Origin: Streptomyces sp. ADI96-02
GTDB lineage: Bacteria > Actinomycetota > Actinomycetes > Streptomycetales > Streptomycetaceae
DNA length: 64,000 nt
Direction of reading: 5' to 3'
Assembly: GCF_003846185.1 (NCBI RefSeq)
Contig: NZ_ML123034.1
Location: 601,190-665,189 of the forward strand
This document shows, piece after piece, positions 18,589 through 28,100 of the stretch. Every line of letters starts with the position of its first letter. Positions within the stretch are counted from its first letter, which is position 1. The notes below the pieces were generated by a model that saw only the letters and a list, made by a program, of their open reading frames with translations, was not told the DNA's origin and ran no database searches. Position numbers and translations under genes: made by a program.

Positions 18589-20328
18589 TTACCTCACAGG
18601 TGTCGCGCCGTTTCGCCGGGCCGCGTTCTGGATGATCGAATGCCATGCCTCGATCATGCGCCGCGCCGTGGTCCCGTCGAATACGTTCGCGTCATATTTG
18701 AGAAACACCTTGTACCCGTCGCCCTCACGATAGATCTCCCCGGAGAGGGTGAATTCCCCGGCGTACGGCAGGTCATCGAACGGTCGCAGGTCCAATTCGC
18801 CACGAGCGGCCCGTGTGTCGTGGGTGAGCAGTTCCGCGCCTTCGAAGTTCTGGAACAGGAAGTTCGTCAGGACCAGCGGTTCTCCGTCCGTTCCCAGCGC
18901 CCGGCCGATCTCCGGCAGGGGATACGCGCCGTGCTCGATGCCGGCGACCATCGCGCGCCGTACGGACCGGAGCAGCTCGGCGAAGCCGCCGGCGACCCGG
19001 ATACGCAGAGGCAGGCAGTTGGCGAACTGGCCGACCACGTCGTGGAACCGCTGCTCGTAGCGGGCGGCCGTGGTCAGGCCCAGGATCAGATCGTCCTGCC
19101 CGGTCAGCCGGTGCATGAGCAGCGCGTACGTCGCGAAGAGCACCGTGGCGACACTGACCCGGTGCTCTCGTGCCAGGTCGGCCAGTGCGGCGGCCTGCGC
19201 CGGAGGCAGCTTCGACGTCACCACGTCGACACGGGGCATGCGCTCGCGGTCGGGCGGACGGTCGTAGGGAAGAGCGAGCGACGCGCGCGGTCCGGCCAGC
19301 TCGCGGACCCAGTGATCCCGGTGGCCCAGCGCCCGGGGACCGGTGAGAAGTGCCTCCTCCCAGGCGACGAAGTCACCGTAGGCGGCCTGGGACGCGCCTC
19401 CGTCGACGACACCGCGGTAGGCGTCCTTGAGCGTACGGATCAGGACCGCGGTCGACGTGCCGTCCAGCAGGATGTGGTGCGCGGTGATCAGCAGCAGACG
19501 CCGTCGTCCGGCGAGGGAGACCAGGTGGGTCCGGACCAGAGGGCCCGCCGCCAGGTCGAACGGGGCGTCGACCAGTTCCCGCAGCGCGGCCAGTCGCGCC
19601 TCGCGCGAGGTGGCCGCGATGTCGACCCGGTCGAACGACGGGGGCCTGGCCGGATCGATGTCCAGGTACGCCACGGCGTCCCGCTCCCGTACGACCGCGC
19701 CCAGCACCGGGTGGATATCCGCCTGCGCGCGGACCGCCCGTTCCAGGGCCGCTTCGTCCAGGTCGCCGTGGATCTCGAAGAGGAGCGGAAGGTTGTAGGC
19801 CCCCGACTCCGACCAGCGCAGCTCGTCCCGGTACATCGCGAGCTGACCGCGCGAGAGGTTCCAACGTCGGCCCGCCGTGCCCGGGTCCGCCGGGAGCGGC
19901 ACCACCCGGCGCGGCGCCCCTCGGTGCAGGGCCTCCCAGTGCACCTCGACGCCGGACGCCCACAGCGTCGCTAGCCGAGACAGCTTGCCGGCGTCGATCC
20001 ACCGCCGTACCAGCAGTTCCTTCAGGTCCCGGTCGCCGTTGATCTCCGCGAGCAGACCTCCGGACGCCACTCCGGCTTCCTGACGTCCCCGGTCGGCCCG
20101 CAGTCTGCTCCTCAGCTCCGCGACCGACGACACCACCACCGCGTACCGCACGGCCATCGCCTCCCGTTCGATCTGGAGCGTGAAGGCGAGGTCGGCCAGG
20201 TCGGCGTCCGGGGTGGCGTCGAGGAACCCGGCCAGCCTCTCGGCGGACTCGGTGAGGAGCCGGGAAGTCCTCGCCGAGAGGACGACGACCTGTTCGCCGT
20301 CCTTCGTCGCACGGTGAGTGGGCTGCAC
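18589..20328 (-). CDS. Stand-alone condensation-domain protein with PKS-type post-KS linker
   Basis: About 579 residues from a GTG at 20328, which has GGAGGA seven bases upstream; a start at 20349 overlapping the LysR stop is also possible. Residues about 10-155 (VVVLSARTSRLLTESAERL ... DLKELLVRR ... LATLWASGVEVHWEAL ... RRVVPLPADP) match the linker that follows the fourth KS of the PKS encoded in this window, not any NRPS part. Residues about 165-575 are a full NRPS condensation domain with the intact HHILLDG catalytic motif. There is no KS, adenylation or carrier domain. Likely role: joining a carrier-bound acyl group to a hydroxyl or amine while docked on the assembly line (inference). Substrate unknown. 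Confidence 0.85.
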   Translation of the reverse strand: MQPTHRATKDGEQVVVLSARTSRLLTESAERLAGFLDATPDADLADLAFTLQIEREAMAVRYAVVVSSVAELRSRLRADRGRQEAGVASGGLLAEINGDRDLKELLVRRWIDAGKLSRLATLWASGVEVHWEALHRGAPRRVVPLPADPGTAGRRWNLSRGQLAMYRDELRWSESGAYNLPLLFEIHGDLDEAALERAVRAQADIHPVLGAVVRERDAVAYLDIDPARPPSFDRVDIAATSREARLAALRELVDAPFDLAAGPLVRTHLVSLAGRRRLLLITAHHILLDGTSTAVLIRTLKDAYRGVVDGGASQAAYGDFVAWEEALLTGPRALGHRDHWVRELAGPRASLALPYDRPPDRERMPRVDVVTSKLPPAQAAALADLAREHRVSVATVLFATYALLMHRLTGQDDLILGLTTAARYEQRFHDVVGQFANCLPLRIRVAGGFAELLRSVRRAMVAGIEHGAYPLPEIGRALGTDGEPLVLTNFLFQNFEGAELLTHDTRAARGELDLRPFDDLPYAGEFTLSGEIYREGDGYKVFLKYDANVFDGTTARRMIEAWHSIIQNAARRNGATPVR

Positions 20329-20345
20329 GGAACACTCCTCCACCA

Positions 20346-21311
20346 TCACGGGCCCGTTCGCGTCAGGGTTCGGTCGAGCCGCTGGGCATGCCGGCTCCGG
20401 ATCGAGACCGCCGACCTGAGCACGTCGAGAAAGGCCGTGCCGCGGCTGCTCATGGCCAGGTCGGGCATCATGGCTGCGCCGAGGGACGAACGAGGCGGGT
20501 CTCCGGCGATCTCGACCGCTCGGACCTTCCCTCCGTCGAGCGTCGCCATCGACGCAGCACGTTGGTACATCAGGGCGAACCCGGAGCCGGCGGCCACCAG
20601 GCCGCGCATCGTCTCCAGACTCGCCGCTCTGATCACTCGCGGCAGAGGAACACCCGCGTCGGCGAACAGCTTCTCACCCTGGCGGATGATGTCGGGAGAG
20701 TCCAAGGTGACCAGCGGTCGGGTGGCCAGCTCGTCCAGACCGATCGAGCCGGTGCCGCCCAGCGGATCTCCGTCGGCCAACAGGGCGTGGACGGGCAGGT
20801 CGGCCAAGGGGAGGAACCGGGCGTCCCCCGCCAGGAAGTCATAGGTGACCACCAGTTCGCATCGCCCGTCCCGCAGAGACGCCGAGAGTCGATCAGCCGA
20901 TTCCTCACGGACGTTCAACCGCAGTTCCGGGAAACGCTCTTGGGCCATCCGGTAGGCCGAGGGCAGCAGGAACGGGGCGATGGAGGAGAGGAATCCGACG
21001 TCGAGTTGGCCAGCGGCGTCACCCGCCAGGGCATCGCCCTGCGCTTTGAGGTTCCTGGCCTGCCCCAGCAGGGCTCGCGCATCCCGCAGCAGGTGCCGGC
21101 CGTTCGGAGTGAGGGTGACCCCCCGGGCGTGATGCCGGAGAAGCAACTGAACGCCGAGTTGGCGTTCCAGCCTCATCACCGCGGACGAGACCGTCGACTG
21201 CGACGCGCACAGCTTCTCCGCCGCCTCCGATATGTTGCCCAGCTCGGCGGATACGACGAAGTACCGCAGTTGTGCGAGGCTGAAGCCGAGGCCGTCGCTC
21301 ATCGGGCACAT
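20346..21311 (-). CDS. LysR-family transcriptional regulator
   Basis: A 321-residue LysR-type regulator. The N-terminal winged helix-turn-helix is clear (FSLAQLRYFVVSAELGNISEAAEKL, SQSTVSSAVMRLERQLGVQLLLR), followed by the periplasmic-binding-like effector domain from about residue 95. It lies downstream of the PKS gene, separated by a hairpin, and its stop is within a few bases of the condensation-domain gene start, so those two are probably co-translated. Two in-frame ATGs (21311 and 21302) are possible. It may control the tailoring genes and the divergent SDR/OYE promoter. Confidence 0.92.
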   Translation of the reverse strand: MCPMSDGLGFSLAQLRYFVVSAELGNISEAAEKLCASQSTVSSAVMRLERQLGVQLLLRHHARGVTLTPNGRHLLRDARALLGQARNLKAQGDALAGDAAGQLDVGFLSSIAPFLLPSAYRMAQERFPELRLNVREESADRLSASLRDGRCELVVTYDFLAGDARFLPLADLPVHALLADGDPLGGTGSIGLDELATRPLVTLDSPDIIRQGEKLFADAGVPLPRVIRAASLETMRGLVAAGSGFALMYQRAASMATLDGGKVRAVEIAGDPPRSSLGAAMMPDLAMSSRGTAFLDVLRSAVSIRSRHAQRLDRTLTRTGP

Positions 21312-21472
21312 CCAGGAGTCTCTCGGGTTGCGGCCCTACGGATTCGCCTTTCGGCTGGTGGTGCCGGGTGCACGGTCATCCGCCGCTGATCCCTCGATCC
21401 GTGAAACGCCCCGGGCGCGTGAAAAGTGAGCACGTGCGCGATGACCACGATGGTGTTCTCCTCCTTCTCCGG

Positions 21473-21503
21473 CCGGCGACGGCGACATCGTCGCCGTCGC
21501 CGG
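21473..21503 (-). terminator. Hairpin terminator after the PKS gene
   Basis: A perfect 13-base stem, CCGGCGACGGCGA (21473-21485) and TCGCCGTCGCCGG (21491-21503), with a five-base loop. It starts 18 bases beyond the PKS stop codon on the minus strand and separates it from the LysR gene. No U-tract follows. Confidence 0.75.
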
Positions 21504-21520
21504 TCAGCGGATCGACGCGG

Positions 21521-24500
21521 TCAGGACCCGTCGGGCGAGGGGCCGATTCCGGAGAGCCACCGCTCGACCGCGAGCGCGGTCGACGCGGCATGCTCTTCGA
21601 GCAGGGAGAAGTGGTCCCCCGTCACCTCCGTCCGGAGGTGCCCCAGCGGCCAGCCGGCCCGCGCGTCCTCACCGAGCAGGTCGAGCAGGGGCCCGTCCTC
21701 CGCGGCCCCAGCCAGCAGCGTCGGCGTGGTAACCGGCAGCGGGCGCCAGCCGTCGAGCAGCTCCGCGTACCAGGCCATCGCCGTGACTTGCTCGTCTCCG
21801 AGGGGCAGTTGCGGGAACCGGTCGAGCAGCCGCCGGGTGATCACCGTCATCCCCCGGGTCATCGCCGCCCCGGTCGACCGCGGCGTATCGAGCAGCACCA
21901 GCCCGGCCGGCGGAGCGCCGGCCGCCTCCAGCCGGCGTACCACCTCGTGAGCCAGCCACCCGCCGGAGGAGTAGCCCGCGAGCGCGAACGCCCCGCCCTC
22001 GAACCGTCGGAGCAGTGTCTCGGCCAGGCGGTCGGCTGCCGCCTCCAGGTTCTCGGGCAGCGGCTCCCCGGTGCCGTATCCGGGTACGGAGACCGCCCAG
22101 ATCCGACGTCGGCCGCGGAGTGCTCCGGCGAACCGCATGTACTGGTACGCCCCGGTGGGGGCGATGAGCGAGGGCAGGCAGACCAGGGCCGGTTCCGGCC
22201 CGCCGTCCGACAGCCGGAAGATCTCCGGCTCGGGCCCCGTTCCCGTCGCGAAGGTCGGCCGGAGCCGAGCGGCGATCGACAGCAGGTCGCCGGCCTCCTG
22301 CGGGGTACCGCTCTCCACCACCGTGCGGAACAGGGCGGCGATGGAGCGCAGAGGGTGTGCCGACTGCCGTGGCGCGCTGTCGGAGACGGGCTGCTCCCCT
22401 GCCGACGGGTTCAGGCGCGCCACGAGGGCGTCCACAGCGGTGCCGCCGGTCTCCAGGAAGTGATCGGCGAGTTCCTCGACGGACTCGGCGTCGAAGAGCA
22501 GGGTGGACGAGACCTCGCCGAGGTCCTCACGCAGCGCGTTCGTCAGCTGGAGCACCAGGATGGAGTCCATGCCGTAGTCGGTGAGCGGCGCGGAGAGAGC
22601 GATCCGGTCCGCCGGAATACCGAGAGTCCGCGCGGCCCGGTCACGGAGGTACCCGGTCAGGATCTCGGACCGGCTGCCCGCCCCGACGCCCGACGGGGTG
22701 GCCGTCGCTCCCCTGTCGTCCAGGGGCTGCGCCGGGACCCGTACGGGGGTGGGAGCGGGTGCGGGGGCCTGTGGTGGCCGGGGCGTCGCGGGTGCTCGCC
22801 GGGCCGCCGGTTTCCGGTGCGCCGACGGGGCCACCGTCTGCCGTGCGATGCCGTCGCTCTCGGCGGCGATGATCTGCTGCCCCAGTTCACGTGCCTGGGG
22901 CAGTACGGGGACGACCGTCCGGAAGCCTTCGCTCTCCAGCACCGTCCGCCAGTTGCCGGGCGACAGTGCGGGCGAGCCCGGTACGCGCAGCGAGTGGTCC
23001 TCGAAGAGCCACCATCCCTCCAGCAGTCCGAACGTGAGGTGGCTGGAGACGTCGAAGGTCGCGAGTTCGTTCAGCAGGAGCCACCCGCCGTCGCGCAGGG
23101 CCGCCTTCGCGTTGCGGATCGTGTTCCGGGTGTCGCGCGTCGCGTGCAGCACGTTGGCGGCGACGACCAGGTCGTAGCTCCCGCTCCGCACGCCCTGCTG
23201 CCCGGCCAGCGGCTGCTCGGCGTCGAAGCGGGCGTACGAGAGGTACGGCGTGCGCGGTCCGTACGCGGCGCGGGCATGGTTCAGGAACGCCTTCGAGAGA
23301 TCGGTGTACGTATAGGTCTCGATGTGTTCCTGGAAGGGGCGCAGTGCGGCGAACATGCCGACGCTCGTACCGCCCGTGCCGGCGCCGATCTCCAGGATGC
23401 GCAGGCGGGCCGCCGGGTCCTGGCGCAGCCGTTCCGCGACGATGGAGACCGCGGCGTCGGCCATGGCGCGGTTGTACATGTCGGCCACGCGGTTGTCGCG
23501 GTACGTGCCTTCGACGAGTTCGACGGAGCCGCGCGGGAACAGGATGTCGGTCGGCCTGGTCGCGCCGGTGAGGATGTCGGGCAGTGCCCGGAGCGTGGCG
23601 TCGAGCAGGGCGAGTTCGGCCGCCTTGTCGGGGTCGGTGGACCACTGGGCGCGGCGGTCGTCCCACTCGCGCCTCAGTTCGTCCAGCGAGGGGGCCGACG
23701 CCGGGACGACGCGGAGCGCGTGGTCGAGCCACGTGTCGTACCGGTCCAGGATTCCGGCGCGCCGGCGGAGCCGTGCGACGTCGCCCGGGGACGAGGGTGT
23801 GCCGGGGCCGTGCAGGGCGCCGAGCGCCTCCAGGTGTCCGCGGACCAGCCGCGCGAGGAGCGGATCGCGTTCGTCCCTGCGCCACGCGGCGATCGCGCGC
23901 ATCGCCTCCCACTCGGCGGGCGCGGTGGCGGCGGACCCGACGAGGGCGGGCGCGACGTGGGACCGGGCCCTGTCGTGGACCGTGAGCAGCGTCGCCGGGT
24001 CGAGCGCCTCGATGGCGTCGAGGTCCTTCACCTTGACGAAGCTCAACTGGCGCTGCGGGCCGCCGAGAAGCGTGTCGAGCGCCTCCATCGCCTCCGGCGG
24101 TTCGATCGACAGCAGGCCCCAGCGTGCCATGTGCTCCCTGTGCCGTTCGGTCGCGACGCTGCCGACGCTCCCCCACCAGCCCCAGTTCATCACCTTCACC
24201 GGGCACTCCCAGTGCCGGGCGAGGAAGTGGGCGTAGGCGTCGCTGAAGGTGCATCCGGCCGCGTAGTTGCTCTGGCCCGCGGCCGTCGTGAACGACTGGA
24301 CGGACGAGAAGAACAGGGCGAAGTCCAGTTCCTCGTCCGCGAAGACCTCTGCCATGGCCACGCCGACGTCGACCTTCGCGGCGAGGCTGGCGCGCAGCGT
24401 CGCCTCGTCCATGCGGGCCAGGCTCTGGTCCCGCAGGACGAGCGCCGCCTGGATGACGCCGTGGATCCGCGGGTGATGCCGCTTGACCTCCTTGTACGCG

Positions 24501-27500
24501 ATGCGCAGTGACGCGGGGTCGGCGGCGTCGGCGGACAGGTAGCGCACGCTGCCGCCGGCGGCGTCCAGTTTCGCCTGGATCGAGGCGTCCTGCGGGCGCC
24601 TGCCGATCCAGACCACGTGGGCGCCGTAGCGGCGCACGACGTGCCGGGTCCATTGTTCGCCGAGCCCGCCCGCGCCTCCGATCACGACGTAGACGCCGCC
24701 TCGCCGGTACGCGGTCCGCTGCCCGTCGCCGGGGTCGTTCGGCGCCCAGCGCCGTACCAGCCACTGGCCCGCGCGGCGCACCAGGGGGCCGCTCCCGGGG
24801 CTGTCGGGGAGTGTCAGAAGGTCCTCGGGCAGTTCGGCGGTGTCGAGGTCCGTCCGGCGGACCGACCAGTTCGCGTACTCCTGTCCGAGCGACCCGAAGA
24901 GGCCGTGCAGCCCGGCGTGGGCGGGTGCCGTCGGCTCGGTGTCGTGCGTGGCCAGGGCGCTTCGCGTGACCAGGGTGACGCCGAGCGGACGGGCGTCGTG
25001 TCCGGTGCGGACGAGGGCCTTGATCATGCGGAAGGCCGCGATGACGCCGCCCTCCTGGGCCGCGGTGAAGCCGGCGGTGTCGGTCGGCAGGAGCGGCGGC
25101 AGGTCCTGCTGCGCCATGTCGGGCGCGATCCAGAGGAGTTGGCCGACCGGCCCCGAGGCCCGGAGCCGTGACGTGACCTCGTCGATCGAGGCGCTGGGGG
25201 CGAGGTCCCACGTCGTGAGCCGCGGGTACCGGCGGGTGAGCGCGGCCCGCTGTTCGGCCGTGCCTCCCACCACGAGTACCCGGTCCGTGTCCCGCGGCGC
25301 GTACTCGTCCGCCGCGTGCGCGGATACGGGCTCCCAGACGGGTGCGAACAGGGAGGGGGCCGGTTCCTTGAGACGGCGCGAGGTGTAGCCGGTCATCCGG
25401 ACGCAGACCTGGCCGTCGGCGTCGGTGACGTCCACGTCGAGCCGGCTCAGCGCGTTCGCGGTCCCCGGCTCGTCCGCGACGCGGACGACGGCCCGCATCG
25501 AGGCCGGGCACGGGGCGAGGAGTTCGAACCGGTCGAGCGCGAACGGCACCACGGTCTCCGGGGTGGCCGGGCCGTCCGTGAGGTGCAGCGCGATCGAGGA
25601 CTGGATGGCCGAGTCCAGCAGTGCCGGGTGCAGGACGTATCCGCCGTCGGCCGGGTCCGCCTCGGCCGGCAGGTCCAGCTCGGCCAGGACCGTGCCGGTG
25701 CCGGTGTCGACGTATGCCTCGCGGATGGCGCGGAGCGACGGCCCGTGGACGATGCCCATCTCCGCGAGCGCTTCGCGGATGCGTTCGGCGGATACGGGCG
25801 TCGCGCACGTCGCGCGGAGCGACGCCAGGTCGATCCGTTCGGGACGGGGCGCGTCGGAGCGGGAGACGCGCCCGGCGGAGAAGACGACCGGGTCGCCGCC
25901 CCCGCCGCTCCCCTCGCTCCCCGAGGCGATCTCGAAGACGAGCTGGTCGCCCTCGCCCGGCTTCACCAGGACGTCGACGCTCAGCGGCCCGCCTTCGGCG
26001 GCGGCCGGCCGTACCCAGGTGATGTCGCGCATCACCAGGGGGGCCGTCGCGTCCGCGCCCCACACCCGCGCCGCGGCCTCTCGTGCCATTTCGAGGTGGG
26101 CGACGCCGGGCAGGACACGCTGTCCGCGCACCGTGTGATCGCGGAGAACGGATTCGTCTCCGGTGAACACCGTCGAGGCGCGCAGTGTGCCCGGAGCCTC
26201 CGCCACCGCCGGGTAGCGGTGGATCAGCGGGTGGCCGGCCGTCGGCCGACGCATCGCCGCGGGGCCCTCGGCAAGGGCCGCCACGGGAGAAGGGGAGATG
26301 GGCAGCGGCGGGACGGGCGGCGGACCGGCCCAGTGGCTCTCCCGGACGAACGGGTAGGTGGGCAGGGGGACTCGCCGATGGGCTCCCGCGGGGAAGACCG
26401 CGCCGTAGTCGAGGTCGGCGCCCCGGGCGAAGTGGCCGGCGAGGGCGGTGAGGTCCGCGCGGTACGCCCCGGCGTCCGCGCCGGAGCCGGTGAACTCCGA
26501 GCAGCGTCCGAGGCACGCCTCCCCGCCGCTCTTCTCCGCACCCGGCCGGCCCTTGCGCTCAGGCGCTGCCCGGCCGGTGAACGCGTCCGCTCCGTCGAGC
26601 CCTTCGTCGAGGATCCTCAGCAACTCGGTGCGGTCCGCCGCCACACAGGCGAAGCGGTGGGCGAACCGGTCCCTTCCGACGGTGAGCGTGTAGGCGAGGT
26701 CGCCCAGGTCCGTGGAGTCCTCGCGACGGATTCGCTCGGCCAGCCGGGTCAGCTGCTGGGCCAGTTGCCCACGTGAGTGCGCCGAGAGGACGACGAGATA
26801 CGCGGGCCGCTGCGTACGGGCGCGGGCGCGCGGGGTGGGCGGTGCTTCCTCGATGACGAGATGCGCGTTGGTGCCGCTCGCGCCGAAGGAACTGACGGCG
26901 CCGCGGCGCGGCCCGCCGTCGGACGGGGCCTCCCAGCGGTGGTTGCGCGTGCTCAGGTAGAAGGGACTGCCGTCGAGCCCGATGGCCTCGTTGGGCTTCT
27001 CGAAGTGCAGTGAGGCCGGGATCTGTTCGTGCCGCATCGCGAGGAGGATCTTGAACACACCTGCGACGCCCGCGGCGAACTGGGTGTGCCCGAGGTTCGA
27101 CTTGATGGAACCCAGCGCGCAGAAACCGGTTTTCTCCGTGCCGGCCCGGAACACCCGGCTGAGTGCGGAGAATTCGATGGGATCGCCGAGCGGGGTGCCG
27201 GTACCGTGCGCCTCCACGAGTTGGATGGACTCGGCGTCGATGCCGGAGGACGCGTGGACGTCGCGGAGCAGGGACTCCTGCGAGACGGAGCTGGGCGCCG
27301 TGATGCCGTTGGTCGCACCGTCGTGGTTGCTGCCCGTGGCGCGGATCACGCCGTGGATGTGGTCGCCGTCGGCGATGGCGTCGTCCAGCCGCTTGAGCAC
27401 GAGGACGCCGACGCCCTCGCCCGGGACGAAGCCGTCGGCCCGGTGGTCGAACGTGTGGCAGCGGCCCGTCGCCGAGAGCATTCCGGCCCGCCCTGCCAGC

Positions 27501-28100
27501 TCGTAGAGGCGCGGCGTCGACTGGACGAAGACGCCGCCCGCCAGTGCCGTGTCCGTCTCGCCCGACCTGAGCCCGCGGCAGGCCAGGTCGATCGCGATGA
27601 GCGAACTGGAGCACGCGGTGTCGACCGCCAGCGCGGGGCCCTTCAGATCGAGGAGGTAGGAGACGCGGGCCGGGATCAGGGACGCCATGTTCCCCCAGAG
27701 CGCCTGGGCCGGGCTGTTCTTCTCGACCAGCTCGTGGTAATCGCCGTTCCAGCAGCCCACGTACACACCGCAGCGGGTTTCGCCGAGCTGCCGTCCCGCG
27801 TATCCCGCGTCCTCCAGCGCCTTCCACGCCTCTTCGAGCAGTAGGCGCTGCTGGGGGTCCATGACGGCCGCCTCGACGCCCGAGATGCCGAAGAACAGCG
27901 GGTCGAATCGATCGATGCCGTCGAGGAATCCGCCCCGGGTGCAGCGGGCCGATCCGTCGGGCCCGGTGTCCGGGAGGTCCCAGCGGGTCGCCTCGGTGAC
28001 CAGGTCGTCACCGTTCAGGAGATGGGTCCACAGGTCCTCAAGGGTGTCGGAGCCGGCGAACCGTCCGCTCATCCCGACGACGGCGATCGGCACGGGGGCG
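21521..28100 (-). other. PKS module 5: KS-DH-KR-MT-ACP-TE
   Basis: KS5 has DTACSSSL and NLGHTQ. DH5 has HTVRGQRVLP and LLDSAIQ. KR5 has IGGAGGLG and a SNYAAGCTF active site, the form common in KR domains that sit beside a methyltransferase. The C-methyltransferase has ILEIGAGTGGTS near residue 6148. ACP5 has GMDSILVL. The thioesterase has GYSSGGW near 6621, an LDTP acid and GDHFSLLE for the His. Expected output is an alpha-methyl, alpha,beta-unsaturated acyl chain, released as acid or by cyclisation. Borders approximate. Confidence 0.87.

Noticed and set aside
21368..24511. Plus-strand frame of over 1000 codons opposite the PKS, and similar ones at 36596-38521 and 38525-41869
   Set aside because: All lie antisense to intact PKS domains and have low-complexity, motif-free translations.
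23990..24720. KR5 as an inactive ketoreductase because the usual Asn after the Tyr is replaced
   Set aside because: The SNYAAGCTF form is common in trans-AT PKS reductases next to methyltransferases, and the nucleotide-binding loop is intact.
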